From assembly GCA_028687425.1 (NCBI GenBank), contig JAQUAD010000028.1:1-36589 (forward strand): a DNA stretch of 36,589 nucleotides. The letters are read 5' to 3'. Numbering within the stretch: the first letter of the stretch is position 1; every line of letters starts with the position of its first letter. Below, in pieces: positions 15,683 through 24,693 of this stretch. Under the pieces are notes generated by a model, which worked only from the letters and a program-made list of their open reading frames with translations, was not told the DNA's origin and searched no databases. Source of the stretch: Sideroxydans sp. (GTDB taxonomy: Bacteria > Pseudomonadota > Gammaproteobacteria > Burkholderiales > Gallionellaceae). Position numbers and translations under genes: made by a program.

Positions 15683-17635
15683 TCAGCTAGCCCACTTCGC
15701 ATCCAGCAGTCGGTCTTCGCGCTCTTCCGGTACGCGTTGCATGAAGGGGCAGTCGTGGCGGTGGATGGTGATGCCGCGGTCTCTTGTGACGTAGCCGATA
15801 ATGTGAGCGGGGTATTCAGGATGGCAGCACAGGGCGAGTTTGTAGGTCAGCGAGCTTTCGCCTTCGATCAATACGCGCTTGGGTGCTTGCGACGTGCTGC
15901 TGCTTGCTACGGCTTTGCGCTGGGCGGGTGCTTCCGGCACCAGTGCCAGGCTGGCGCGACGCGGGGTGATGTCGCCGCGACCGAGTGCAGCGTACAGATC
16001 GTCCGGCTTGTTGTAGCGTAGTTGCTGGGCCAGCTTCTCAAGGTTCACGTCGGTGACGCCGATGCGGTGCAGTTCGCGATCCAGCAGCGCGCGTCCCTGC
16101 GAGATGCTGTCGTCCAGATTCTGTTCGGCGAACCAGTGGCGCACCTTGGCACGGGCGCGTGAACTTTTCAGGTAGCCGAGCTGCGGATTGGCCCAGTCGC
16201 GGCTGGGGCCGCCTTGCTTGACGGTGAGGATCTCCACGCGCTGGCCGGTCTGCAGCTGGTGTTTGAGCGGCACGATGTTGCCGTCCACTTTCGCACCGCG
16301 TGTGCGATGTCCCAGGTCGGTGTGCAGCACGTAGGCGAAGTCCACAGGCGTCGCACCGGTGGGCAGGTCGATCACCTTGCCTTGCGGGGTCAGTACGTAC
16401 ACGCGATCCTGTATCAACTCGTTGCTGAGCTGTTCCTGCAATTCTCCGCTGTCTGCCAGTTCGGCTTTCCATGCCAGCACCTGACGCAACCAGGCGACCT
16501 TGGCGTCCAGACCGCCTTCGGATTTTTTGTTCTCCTTGTAACGCCAGTGTGCGGCGACGCCGAGTTCGGAATCGTGGTGCATCTGCCTTGTGCGGATCTG
16601 CACTTCCACCGACAGGCGGCGTGGGCCGAGCACGGCGGTGTGCAGCGAACGGTAGCCGTTCGGTTTGGGTCTGGCGATGTAGTCGTCGAATTCTTTCTGT
16701 ATCGGCAGCCACAGTTCATGCACCACGGACAGTGCGGCATAACATTGCTCGATGTCGTCCACCAGGATGCGCACCGCGCGTACGTCGTACAGCTCCTCGA
16801 AGGCCAGATGCTTGCGCTTCATCTTGTTGATGATGCTGTAGATGTGTTTCGGGCGGCCGCTCACTTCGCCCTTGATGCCGGCCAGCTCGAGTGCCTGCTC
16901 CAGTTGTGCGATCAGATCGGTGATGTAGCGTTCGCGATCCACGCGCTTCTCGTCCAGTGACTTCGCGATCTGTTTGTACAGGTCGGGCTCAAGATAGCGT
17001 GTGGAAAGATCCTCCAGTTCCCATTTGATTTGCCATACCCCAAGCCTGTTGGCCAATGGCGCAAAGATGCTGTGCGTTTCTTGCGCCACCTGTCGCTGCT
17101 GCGCTGCATCCAGTCGGGAAAGATTGCGCAGGGTCTGCGTGCGCTCGGCGAGTTTGATCAGTACCACACGGATGTCTTCCACCATCGCCAGCAGCATTTT
17201 GCGCAGCGTCTCGACCTGCTGTGCAGCTTGTTCCGCATCATTATTGCCGCTACGCATTTCGCTGAACTGCCGCACATGTTCCATGCGCGAAATGCCATCC
17301 ACCAGACTGGCAACGTTGGGGCCGAAGCGTTCCTTTAGTACCGTATGGGCTTCCGGCACAAAGTCGGGCACTGCATGCAATGTGGTGGCAGCGATGGCTT
17401 CGTGATCCATATTGAGGCCGATCAGGATCGCTGCTGCACCGAGTGCATGCTGCAGCAGCGGTGTGCCGGTGATGTCGGTACGGCCTTGATAGAGCGGTGC
17501 GGCGAATTCGCACGCCTGTCTGATCAGGTCGATCTCTTCAGGGGCAAAAGTGTCGGATAGTGCGGACATCCAGTGCCGTATGTCGGCACGGTCATCGCCC
17601 GTGAGCGGTGGGAATTGATGTTGAACTGAAACCAT
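15683..17635 (-). CDS. relA: RelA-type (p)ppGpp synthetase lacking the C-terminal ACT domain
   Basis: The 650-residue RelA/SpoT homologue makes (p)ppGpp, normally on starved ribosomes. The N-terminal HD domain is degenerate (TLHAVPDFV where active hydrolases have HD and ED), so hydrolysis is not expected. The synthetase core has RPKHIYSIINK at 261-271, EFDD at 315-318 (the EXDD type of RelA rather than RXKD of SpoT), and PNGYRSLHT. A TGS domain covers about 412-470, and a Cys-rich zinc-finger-like part has CCHPEYP and HRHDCPF near the end. The protein stops at DAKWAS, whereas E. coli RelA is 744 residues and has a further ACT/RRM domain. The gene starts 9 nt after the HD-GYP gene with no clear Shine-Dalgarno, suggesting coupling. 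Confidence 0.93.
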   Translation of the reverse strand: MVSVQHQFPPLTGDDRADIRHWMSALSDTFAPEEIDLIRQACEFAAPLYQGRTDITGTPLLQHALGAAAILIGLNMDHEAIAATTLHAVPDFVPEAHTVLKERFGPNVASLVDGISRMEHVRQFSEMRSGNNDAEQAAQQVETLRKMLLAMVEDIRVVLIKLAERTQTLRNLSRLDAAQQRQVAQETHSIFAPLANRLGVWQIKWELEDLSTRYLEPDLYKQIAKSLDEKRVDRERYITDLIAQLEQALELAGIKGEVSGRPKHIYSIINKMKRKHLAFEELYDVRAVRILVDDIEQCYAALSVVHELWLPIQKEFDDYIARPKPNGYRSLHTAVLGPRRLSVEVQIRTRQMHHDSELGVAAHWRYKENKKSEGGLDAKVAWLRQVLAWKAELADSGELQEQLSNELIQDRVYVLTPQGKVIDLPTGATPVDFAYVLHTDLGHRTRGAKVDGNIVPLKHQLQTGQRVEILTVKQGGPSRDWANPQLGYLKSSRARAKVRHWFAEQNLDDSISQGRALLDRELHRIGVTDVNLEKLAQQLRYNKPDDLYAALGRGDITPRRASLALVPEAPAQRKAVASSSTSQAPKRVLIEGESSLTYKLALCCHPEYPAHIIGYVTRDRGITIHRHDCPFMQRVPEEREDRLLDAKWAS

Positions 17636-17644
17636 TTGGAATGT

Positions 17645-19612
17645 TTAGAGTTGGTACTTGTTTTCCGAAAACAAACGCAATGCGGCATCTGCGACTTCGG
17701 CATCGTAACTCACGCCGCGATGTTTGCTGATCTCCTGCAAGGCAGCTTCGATGCCAAGTCCCGGACGGTACGGGCGGTGTGAAGCCATTGCTTCGATCAC
17801 ATCCGCGACGGCGAGGATGCGTGCGCCCTGAATGATTTCTTCGCCCTTCAGACCTCGCGGATAACCTGTGCCGTCCAAACGTTCGTGGTGCTGCAACACC
17901 ATCTCGGCGACTGGCCACTGGAAATCGATATCTTTAAGGATGTCGTAGCCTGCTTGCGGGTGCGTCTTGATGAATGAGTATTCGATCTCGTTCAGGCGGG
18001 AAGGCTTGCTCAATATCTCCGCCGGGATGGATATTTTGCCCAGATCGTGCACCACGCCGGCAAGGTGGATGGCGAAGATCTGTTCATGAGATAAACCCAT
18101 CTCGCCGGCGATGGCTGCCGCCAGGTCGGCTACGCGCCGTTGATGGCCGGCGGTATAGGGATCGCGCATTTCCACGGTGGATGCGATCGCCTGCACCGTG
18201 CCCTGTAACCCATCCTGCAACCGTTCCAGATAATGCTGTTTATCCAGCAAAGCCTGATCCCGTTCGCCGCGTATGCGCAGACTCCGGAGACCGAATGAAA
18301 GATCTTCTCCCATCTCGGACAGCAGGGCGATCTCATCTGCCGTGAAGGCATCCGGTGTGGACGCATACAACGCAAGCGTGGCGAAGGTCGCACCGTTGTC
18401 TTTCAGGGGGATGGAGATACTGGCACGATAACCATATTTCATTGCCACATCCCGCCATGGCGCGAACAGTGGGTCGTTTGCGATGTCCTGGCAGATGGTG
18501 GTCTCTCCGCTGCGCATGGCGACGCCGGATGGTCCGTTGTTCAGGGCGATTTTGTGCTCAGTCGACAACAGGGATTCCACATAGCCGGGTTGCACGGCAT
18601 GCCAGACCTCGGGCTTGATGGTTTGGGTCTCGTCGTCCTGCACATAGCCGACCCATGCCAGCAGATAGCCGCCTTGTACGACAGCGGCGCGACACATCGA
18701 CTCAAGCAGCGCGTGTTCTTCGCGCGCATGCAGCAGTGTCTTGTTACCGGCACTCAGTGTCCTGAGCGCGCGAATGGCATGGCGCTGAGCCTGCTCCGCT
18801 TCCAGGGCACGCAGGAACGGTTCGCGTACGCTGCCGACGAACACTGTGCGATAGAGCAGGGCATAGGCGATGATTTTGTAGATGTGCCCCAGCAGATTGA
18901 AGATGTCGGTTACGTCGGAATACAGCGTGAAGCTCAATTCGCTGAGAATGGTGATGGCAGCCACATTGAACAGGCCGAGTGCTTCGCGCGGTTTGCCGGC
19001 ACGCGCTTGTCGCCAGTACAGGACGCAGGCTGTCAGCAGCAACGCGACGATGACATATTCAGAAACGATCTTGAAGGCAGTCAGGCCCTGCCCTGCGATG
19101 AAAGTACGCGGCAGCGCATCCTGATGGAACAGGCCCAGCCAGTACACCAGTGCACTGATGGCGATCGCAGCGGCAAGCAAGTTGTAACGGGAGCGGGGAT
19201 GGGTGAAAGCACGCCAGGGGCGCAGCGCAACCGACAGCAACGCCAAGGCGAACAGCAGACGCGCGGCCAGCCAGAAGTTGATGGCTTTCTCGGGGTCGGC
19301 CGGCGTTACCCAGTCCGGCATGCCGGCGAACGACAGCATGTGTGCAAAGTCGATCAGGCCGACGGCCAGCGAGGCGCAAGCGAGGATAATGAGATTGGAT
19401 GCACGGTCCTTGCTATAAGCATTCCAGGCGACGCCGAAAACCAGCATGGAAATGACGAGGGAGACGGTCTCGACCGGCAGGTGCACGCTCTGGTATCTGG
19501 AGATGCCTTCGAACATATGGTTGTTCGGAGCCAGCCAGATGACGAGGAACAAGCCCGCCAGCACTGCCAGCGAGCGGAGCGTCTTGCGCAGTTCAGGGGG
19601 CGCGGAAGTCAT
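17645..19612 (-). CDS. MASE3-GAF-HD-GYP protein, predicted c-di-GMP phosphodiesterase
   Basis: The 655-residue product begins with a multi-helix membrane sensor resembling MASE3 (about 1-260, some seven hydrophobic segments). A GAF domain (about 285-435) follows, containing QDIANDPLFAPWRDVAMKYG. The C-terminal HD-GYP domain has H522-D523 in VVHDLGKISIP and HHERLDGTGYP at 575-585, with the G-Y-P residues at 583-585 intact. HD-GYP enzymes degrade cyclic di-GMP, so the protein is probably active and membrane-bound, controlled by its sensor. It lies 6 nt after trpD and 9 nt before relA, inside the trp run on the minus strand, in the place where trpC is usually found. The signal it senses is unknown. 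Confidence 0.92.
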   Translation of the reverse strand: MTSAPPELRKTLRSLAVLAGLFLVIWLAPNNHMFEGISRYQSVHLPVETVSLVISMLVFGVAWNAYSKDRASNLIILACASLAVGLIDFAHMLSFAGMPDWVTPADPEKAINFWLAARLLFALALLSVALRPWRAFTHPRSRYNLLAAAIAISALVYWLGLFHQDALPRTFIAGQGLTAFKIVSEYVIVALLLTACVLYWRQARAGKPREALGLFNVAAITILSELSFTLYSDVTDIFNLLGHIYKIIAYALLYRTVFVGSVREPFLRALEAEQAQRHAIRALRTLSAGNKTLLHAREEHALLESMCRAAVVQGGYLLAWVGYVQDDETQTIKPEVWHAVQPGYVESLLSTEHKIALNNGPSGVAMRSGETTICQDIANDPLFAPWRDVAMKYGYRASISIPLKDNGATFATLALYASTPDAFTADEIALLSEMGEDLSFGLRSLRIRGERDQALLDKQHYLERLQDGLQGTVQAIASTVEMRDPYTAGHQRRVADLAAAIAGEMGLSHEQIFAIHLAGVVHDLGKISIPAEILSKPSRLNEIEYSFIKTHPQAGYDILKDIDFQWPVAEMVLQHHERLDGTGYPRGLKGEEIIQGARILAVADVIEAMASHRPYRPGLGIEAALQEISKHRGVSYDAEVADAALRLFSENKYQL

Positions 19613-19618
19613 CGCCGA

Positions 19619-20635
19619 TCAGGCGTTGCTCACCTGGACCAGTTGTGCCAGCTTGGCTTTCGCCGCACCGCTGGCAATGACTTCGGCGGCCTTCTGCACG
19701 CCGCTTTGCAGCGTGTCAGCCAGTCCGGCGAGATAGATGGAAGCGCCCGCGTTCAGCAGCACGATGTCCAGCGCTGCACCGGCCTGGTTGTCCAGCACGT
19801 CCAGGATCATGTCGCGTGAAGCCTGCACGGTATCGGTATGGATGTCGTCCAGCGAGGCACACTTCAAACCGAACTGCTCGGGGGTGATGGTGTACTCGCT
19901 TACTACGCCGTCTTTCAGTTCGGCCACCATGGTCTCGCCAGTGATGGTGATCTCGTCCAGCCCGTCCGCACCGTGCACCACCATCACGCGCTTGCTGCCC
20001 AGACGTTGCAACACGCGTGCCTGGATGCCGACCAGGTCGCGATGGAACACGCCCAGCAACTGCTGTTTCGCACCGGCAGGATTGGTCAGTGGACCAAGGA
20101 TGTTGAACAGGGTGCGGATGCCCAGTTCCTTGCGCACCGGCGCGGCGTGCTTCATCGCGCTGTGATAGTTGGGTGCGAACATGAAACCGAAGCCGACCTC
20201 GTTGATGCACTTGGCCGCTTGCTCGGGTGTCAGGTTGATGTTGATGCCCAGTGCTTCCAGTACGTCTGCACTGCCGGATTGCGACGACACGGAGCGGCCG
20301 CCATGTTTGGCGATCTTCGCCCCCGCCGCAGCGGCGACGAATGCCGATGCGGTGGAGATGTTGAAGGTGTGCGCGCCATCGCCACCGGTGCCGCATGTAT
20401 CGACCAGTTTAGGATCGTCGGCCATTTCCACCTTGGTGGAGAGCTCGCGCATCACGGTCGCCGCACCGGCGATCTCGCCTATGGTCTCTTTCTTTACGCG
20501 CAGGCCGGTGATGATAGCGGCGATCATCACCGGTGTGACTTCGCCGCTCATGATCTGGCGCATCAGCGACACCATCTCGTCGTGGAAGATCTCGCGATGT
20601 TCGATGATGCGTTTGAGTGCGTCTTGCGGCTTCAC
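19619..20635 (-). CDS. trpD: Anthranilate phosphoribosyltransferase
   Basis: The 338-residue product transfers the phosphoribosyl group of PRPP to anthranilate, the second step of the tryptophan branch. The family motif [17 protein letters not shown] (PRPP/Mg site) and [18 protein letters not shown] are intact. The start is GTG at 20635, preceded by GGAGGG with 6-nt spacing, giving [20 protein letters not shown]. The open frame extends upstream of this GTG but only overlaps trpG. The start overlaps the trpG stop as GTGA. Downstream, where trpC is expected, lies the HD-GYP gene. Confidence 0.96.
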   Translation of the reverse strand: MKPQDALKRIIEHREIFHDEMVSLMRQIMSGEVTPVMIAAIITGLRVKKETIGEIAGAATVMRELSTKVEMADDPKLVDTCGTGGDGAHTFNISTASAFVAAAAGAKIAKHGGRSVSSQSGSADVLEALGININLTPEQAAKCINEVGFGFMFAPNYHSAMKHAAPVRKELGIRTLFNILGPLTNPAGAKQQLLGVFHRDLVGIQARVLQRLGSKRVMVVHGADGLDEITITGETMVAELKDGVVSEYTITPEQFGLKCASLDDIHTDTVQASRDMILDVLDNQAGAALDIVLLNAGASIYLAGLADTLQSGVQKAAEVIASGAAKAKLAQLVQVSNA

Positions 20636-21201
20636 GGTTTGCCCTCCAGGAAATTCTTCAGCATGTCGTGCCCATGTTCGGTGAGGATGGACTCGGGATG
20701 GAACTGTACACCATGCACCGGTAATGTCTTGTGACGCACGCCCATGATCTCGCCGTCGTCGGTCCATGCAGTTACTTCCAGACAATCGGGCAATGTTTCG
20801 CGCTCGATCACCAGCGAGTGGTAGCGCGTCGCGGTGAACGGGTTGGGCAGGCTGGTGAACACGCTGTTGCTGTTGTGGTTGATCAGCGAGGTCTTGCCGT
20901 GCATCAGCGTCTTGGCATGGATGATTCGCCCGCCGAAAGCCTGGCCGATACTCTGGTGTCCGAGGCACACGCCCAGCAGCGGGATCTTGCCTGCGTACTG
21001 TTTGATCGCAGCGACCGAGATGCCCGCTTCGTTCGGTGTGCAGGGGCCGGGGGAGATGACCAGATGTTGCGGGTTCATCTTGGCGATGTCTTCGACGCTG
21101 ATCTCGTCGTTGCGCTTCACCACCACATCCGCGCCGAGCTCGGCGAAGTATTGCACCAGATTGTAGGTGAAGGAATCGTAGTTGTCTATCATCAATAACA
21201 T
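20632..21201 (-). CDS. trpG: Anthranilate synthase glutamine amidotransferase component
   Basis: The 189-residue class I glutaminase supplies ammonia to TrpE. The catalytic triad is C79 in [10 protein letters not shown]168 and E170 in VQFHPES. In many bacteria the same protein also serves PabB in folate synthesis, so trpG/pabA dual use is possible. The ATG at 21201 has AGGAG upstream, located just past the trpE stop (9-nt gap). The stop overlaps the trpD start by 4 nt. The gene order trpE-trpG-trpD is standard for Betaproteobacteria. Confidence 0.96.
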   Translation of the reverse strand: MLLMIDNYDSFTYNLVQYFAELGADVVVKRNDEISVEDIAKMNPQHLVISPGPCTPNEAGISVAAIKQYAGKIPLLGVCLGHQSIGQAFGGRIIHAKTLMHGKTSLINHNSNSVFTSLPNPFTATRYHSLVIERETLPDCLEVTAWTDDGEIMGVRHKTLPVHGVQFHPESILTEHGHDMLKNFLEGKP

Positions 21202-21210
21202 GGTGTTCTC

Positions 21211-22698
21211 CTAGCGGTGGTTCTGGGCATCGAGCCCATCCAGCACCATCTCCGCCGCGCGCAGCACTGCGCGTGCCTTGTTCTGCGTTTCCATCCATTC
21301 GCTGTCCGGCACCGAGTCGGCAACGATGCCTGCACCCGCCTGCACGTACAGCGTCTTGTCTTTCACCACGGCAGTGCGCAGTGCGATGGCGACATCCATG
21401 TCGCCGTTGAATCCGAGATAACCCACTGCACCGGCATAGATGCCGCGCTTGGACGGTTCCAGTTCGTCGATGATCTCCATCGCGCGCACTTTCGCGGCAC
21501 CTGAAACGGTTCCGGCGGGGAAGGTGGCTTTCAGTACATCCATCGCATCCAGACCTTGCTTCAGCTTGGCTTCCACGTTGGAGACGATGTGCATCACGTG
21601 CGAGTAGCGCTCGATCACCATCTTGTCGGTGAGTTTCACTGTGCCGTGTTCAGCGACGCGGCCGATGTCGTTGCGGCCGAGGTCGATCAGCATCAGGTGT
21701 TCGGCCAGTTCCTTGGGATCGGCCAACAGTTCTTCCGCGAGTGCGACATCCTGTTCCGCAGTCTTGCCGCGCGGACGCGTACCGGCGATGGGGCGCACGG
21801 TGACCGTTTCGCCTTCCAGGCGCGCCAATATCTCCGGTGAGGAACCGACCACATGATGATCACCCATGTCGTAATAGAACATGTAGGGCGAGGGGTTGAT
21901 GCTGCGCAGTGCGCGATACAGCGACAGCGGCGAAGCAGGGAAGGGCTGTGACATGCGCTGCGACAGCACCACCTGCATGATGTCGCCATCGAAGATGTAG
22001 CGCTTGGATTTCTCGACTGCAGCCTTGAACTCGGCTTCGCCGAATTCGGATTGCGCATCGCTGTGCGGGACGGGCTGCACGAACGGGATCTCCGCCGGGC
22101 GGCGCATCAACGCAACCAGTTCGCGCAGGCGCTCGCGGCCTAGCGCGTAAGCGTCGTCCTGCGCCGGATCGACATACACGATGAAGGTGAGTTTGCCGGA
22201 CAGGTTGTCGATGACTGCGAGTTGCTCGGTGAGCATCAACAGGATGTCGGGCGTGCCCAGTGTGTCTGGTTTTTGTGTCTTGGCCAGGCGCGGTTCGATG
22301 TAACGCACCGTGTCGTAGCCGAAGTAACCAGCGAGGCCGCCGGTGAAGCGCGGCAGGCCGGACAGCGGAGCGACCTTGAAGCGCTTCTGGTAAGCGTTGA
22401 TGAAATCCAGCGGGTTGTCTACCTGAGTGGTGGTCTCGCCTTGCGGTGTGCTCAGCGTGACGCTGTTAACGCGCACCGAGAGATGCGTTTCGGCGGGCAG
22501 GCCGATGAATGAATAACGACCGAAGCGTTCGCCACCCTGCACCGATTCGAGCAGGTAGGAGAAAGGCTTGTTGGCCAGTTTGAGATACAGCGACAGCGGT
22601 GTATCCAGATCGGCGAAGGTCTCGGCGACCAGCGGGATACGGTTGTAGCCTTGTGCGGCTAGGGCGTTGAATTGTTCCTGAGTGATGGGGGACAGCAT
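21211..22698 (-). CDS. trpE: Anthranilate synthase component I
   Basis: The 495-residue chorismate-using subunit makes anthranilate with ammonia from TrpG, the committed step of tryptophan synthesis. Family stretches are [44 protein letters not shown] and [16 protein letters not shown]. The N-terminal part carries [18 protein letters not shown], the region of Trp feedback binding (LLES element). The ATG at 22698 is preceded by AGAGAGG with 5-nt spacing. That Shine-Dalgarno lies within a 10-nt segment fully complementary to the upstream trpL coding sequence, so translation is probably controlled by the leader. Confidence 0.97.
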   Translation of the reverse strand: MLSPITQEQFNALAAQGYNRIPLVAETFADLDTPLSLYLKLANKPFSYLLESVQGGERFGRYSFIGLPAETHLSVRVNSVTLSTPQGETTTQVDNPLDFINAYQKRFKVAPLSGLPRFTGGLAGYFGYDTVRYIEPRLAKTQKPDTLGTPDILLMLTEQLAVIDNLSGKLTFIVYVDPAQDDAYALGRERLRELVALMRRPAEIPFVQPVPHSDAQSEFGEAEFKAAVEKSKRYIFDGDIMQVVLSQRMSQPFPASPLSLYRALRSINPSPYMFYYDMGDHHVVGSSPEILARLEGETVTVRPIAGTRPRGKTAEQDVALAEELLADPKELAEHLMLIDLGRNDIGRVAEHGTVKLTDKMVIERYSHVMHIVSNVEAKLKQGLDAMDVLKATFPAGTVSGAAKVRAMEIIDELEPSKRGIYAGAVGYLGFNGDMDVAIALRTAVVKDKTLYVQAGAGIVADSVPDSEWMETQNKARAVLRAAEMVLDGLDAQNHR

Positions 22699-22807
22699 AT
22701 AGACCTCTCTGTTGTTTGTTCGATGACCATGGGTGGACGTGTCGTCCGGTGATGCAGGATCACCATCGCCAATAAGTCGTCTGCAAAGAGAGGTCTGTAT
22801 GTGTCAT
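22699..22807 (-). promoter_or_regulatory. trp leader: anti-Shine-Dalgarno pairing with trpE ribosome binding site
   Basis: On the minus strand, AGACCTCTCT (22796-22787, inside trpL codons 4-7) is perfectly complementary to AGAGAGGTCT (22710-22701), which contains the trpE Shine-Dalgarno. Between them are two small hairpins: GGTGAT/ATCACC (22764-22759 with 22753-22748), overlapping the second Trp codon and the trpL stop, and GGACG/CGTCC (22747-22743 with 22739-22735). There is no T-run anywhere, so a transcription terminator is not seen. The layout fits translational attenuation: slow or queued ribosomes on the Trp codons would keep the 10-bp stem open and free the trpE start. Mechanism is inference. 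Confidence 0.68.
22760..22807 (-). CDS. trpL: trp operon leader peptide with two Trp codons
   Basis: The 15-residue reading frame [15 protein letters not shown] ends with Trp13-Arg14-Trp15 directly before TGA. It begins one base after the gph stop (TGACATG), so it is probably translated by re-initiation or coupling. It lies between gph and trpE, exactly where a trp attenuator peptide is expected. Two Trp codons in the last three of such a short frame are very unlikely by chance. The bases of codons 4-7 form one arm of the 10-bp pairing with the trpE ribosome binding site. It probably acts as a sensor of charged tRNA-Trp; the peptide itself need have no function. Confidence 0.8.
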   Translation of the reverse strand: MTHTDLSLQTTYWRW

Positions 22808-22808
22808 G

Positions 22809-23495
22809 TCAAAGTTTTTTGATGAGTGGCAATACACCGGTGAGGTCGGGGATGACTGCATCCACGTTCAGGGTCTCGACCGGTTCGCCGTGATTGTAGC
22901 CATAAGGCACGCAGATGATGGGACAACCCGCAGCACGTGCAGCTTGCGCATCGCTCAGGGAGTCGCCGACCAGCAGCAGTTGTGCGATGTCGCAGCCGAA
23001 GAACTCGGCAGCATGCAACAACGGCATCGGATGCGGCTTCTTCTCGGGCAGTGTGTCGCCCGCCAGCACGATCTCGAAGTAGGGCGCGAGGCCCGAGGCT
23101 TCGAGGATGGGGGCGGTGTAGCGCATCACCTTGTTGGTGATGCAACCCAGACGGAAACCCGCAGCCTTCATCGCGTCCAGGCCTTGCACCACGTTCTGGA
23201 ACGGCTGGCTGGTGCACGCCAGTTCGGTGTAGTGCTTCTCGAAGATCGGCAGTGCTTCGTCGAACAGCGCGCTGTCCGGCTCGGCATGCATGTCGCCGGT
23301 CAGTGCACGCTTCACCAGCCAGTGGATGCCGTTACCGATGTAGCTCATCAGCAGGTCTTGCGACACGGGCGCATGGCCCATGTCACGCAACATGCGATTC
23401 GCAGATTCGGCCAGCTCCGGCGCGGTATGCAGCAGCGTACCGTCCAGATCGATGACGATGGCAGAGACCGGTAGCGGGAAGTCCTTGAACGCCAT
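22809..23495 (-). CDS. gph: Phosphoglycolate phosphatase (HAD family)
   Basis: The 228-residue HAD-superfamily phosphatase has motif I IDLDGTLLHT with D16 and D18, motif II at ITNK, and motif IV as LLVGDSLSDAQAA. The cap domain and length fit the Gph group, which dephosphorylates 2-phosphoglycolate from DNA repair or Rubisco oxygenation. The ATG overlaps the rpe stop by one base (TAATG), the usual rpe-gph pairing in Proteobacteria. It lies just ahead of trpL-trpE, as in many Betaproteobacteria, so rpe, gph and the trp genes are probably one transcript. Confidence 0.94.
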   Translation of the reverse strand: MAFKDFPLPVSAIVIDLDGTLLHTAPELAESANRMLRDMGHAPVSQDLLMSYIGNGIHWLVKRALTGDMHAEPDSALFDEALPIFEKHYTELACTSQPFQNVVQGLDAMKAAGFRLGCITNKVMRYTAPILEASGLAPYFEIVLAGDTLPEKKPHPMPLLHAAEFFGCDIAQLLLVGDSLSDAQAARAAGCPIICVPYGYNHGEPVETLNVDAVIPDLTGVLPLIKKL

Positions 23496-24184
23496 TACTT
23501 GCCGACTTTTGCCAGCTCTGCGCGCAGTTCGCCGATGATGGTGTCGTACTTGTTCTTGTCGTTGGCGTTGTACTTGCCGAACACAGCGGAACCGGCCACG
23601 AAGGTGTCCACACCTGCTTCAGCGACTTCCTTGATGTTGGCCGGGCCTACGCCGCCGTCGATCTCCAGACGGCAGTTGTAGCCGCCGGCGTCGATCATCT
23701 TGCGTACCTTGCGTGCCTTGTCCAGCACGTGCGGGATGAACTTCTGGCCGCCGAAGCCGGGGTTCACGGACATCAGCAGCACCATGTCCAGCTTGGGCAG
23801 GGTGTATTCCAGGATGTCCAGCGGGGTGGCCGGGTTGAACACCAGACCAGCCTTGCAACCCAGTTCCTTGATCATGCCGATGGTACGGTCGATGTGCTCG
23901 GAAGCTTCCGGGTGGAAGGTGATGTAAGTCGCGCCAGCCTTGGCGAAGTCAGGGATGATGCGATCAACGGGCTTGACCATCAGGTGCACGTCGATGTCGG
24001 CGGTTACGCCATGCTTGCGCAGGGCTTCGCAGACCAGGGGGCCGATGGTCAGGTTGGGCACGTAGTGGTTGTCCATCACGTCGAAGTGCACGATGTCGGC
24101 GCCGGAGGCCAGTACGTTGTCCACTTCCTCGCCCAGCTTGGCGAAGTTGGCGGAAAGGATGGAGGGGGCGATCTGGTAATCCAT
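23495..24184 (-). CDS. rpe: Ribulose-phosphate 3-epimerase
   Basis: The 229-residue TIM-barrel enzyme interconverts ribulose 5-phosphate and xylulose 5-phosphate in the pentose phosphate and Calvin pathways. The N-terminus [18 protein letters not shown] and catalytic or metal residues in [13 protein letters not shown] (H33, D35) and IDVHLMV are intact. [12 protein letters not shown] and [11 protein letters not shown] are the phosphate-binding and second Asp regions. The start ATG has AAGGAACTC upstream. It is the first gene of the minus-strand run rpe-gph-trpL-trpE-trpG-trpD and diverges from apaG. On the minus strand TAAAAT at about 24235-24230 may be the -10; a matching -35 is not clear. 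Confidence 0.96.
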   Translation of the reverse strand: MDYQIAPSILSANFAKLGEEVDNVLASGADIVHFDVMDNHYVPNLTIGPLVCEALRKHGVTADIDVHLMVKPVDRIIPDFAKAGATYITFHPEASEHIDRTIGMIKELGCKAGLVFNPATPLDILEYTLPKLDMVLLMSVNPGFGGQKFIPHVLDKARKVRKMIDAGGYNCRLEIDGGVGPANIKEVAEAGVDTFVAGSAVFGKYNANDKNKYDTIIGELRAELAKVGK

Positions 24185-24299
24185 GAGAGTTCCTTAATAA
24201 ATGAGACGGGTTTGAATTTTGGACGCGCATTTTACCTGAAATGCGCACTTCGCCGCTGTGCGGCTTGTCATGTCGCGCAAAATACGGTGAAATGCAGCG

Positions 24300-24683
24300 A
24301 TGGAAGATTCTTCTCGATATCGTATTCAGGTTGCCGTGCAGGTGCGACATCTGGCGGAACAATCCGATGAAGCAGATGAACGCTTCGTCTTCTCCTATAC
24401 CATCACCATCACCAATCAGGGAACCCAGCCGGTGCAGCTGTTGTCCAGGCACTGGATCATCACGGATGCCAATAATCACGTGCAGGAAGTAAAAGGCAAA
24501 GGCGTGGTCGGAGAGCAGCCGGTGATCAAGCCGGGCGATAAATTTGAATATTCCAGCGGTACCGTTCTGGCTACTCAAGTCGGTACAATGTCCGGCAGCT
24601 ACCGCATGCAAGTGCTGGACGGCGGCGAGTTCACGGTTCCCGTGCCCCAGTTTGTATTGAGCGTGCCACGCACGCTGCATTAG
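24300..24683 (+). CDS. apaG: ApaG protein
   Basis: The 127-residue product is a single fibronectin-III-like ApaG domain, with FSYTITITNQG, LLSRHWIITDAN, VKGKGVVGEQPVIKPG and YSSGTVLATQVGTMSGSY all present. ApaG occurs in Proteobacteria, often near ksgA-apaH, and its biochemical role is not settled. Here it is divergent from rpe and 10 nt before mltA. No Shine-Dalgarno is visible before the ATG. A promoter-like pair TTGTCA (24265-24270) and TGAAAT (24288-24293), spaced by 17 nt, would start transcription near the ATG itself, so a leaderless message is possible. Confidence 0.93.
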   Translation: MEDSSRYRIQVAVQVRHLAEQSDEADERFVFSYTITITNQGTQPVQLLSRHWIITDANNHVQEVKGKGVVGEQPVIKPGDKFEYSSGTVLATQVGTMSGSYRMQVLDGGEFTVPVPQFVLSVPRTLH

Positions 24684-24693
24684 ATAGGAAGCA

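Noticed and set aside
19619-21298. trpD as a 559-residue fusion protein
   Set aside because: The upstream 220 codons are an out-of-frame reading of trpG. The GTG at 20635 with GGAGGG upstream is the true start.
22699-22807. Classical E. coli-type transcription attenuator before trpE
   Set aside because: No GC-rich hairpin followed by a T-run occurs in the leader. The sequence after the last small stem is A/C-rich (CGAACAAACAACAG).
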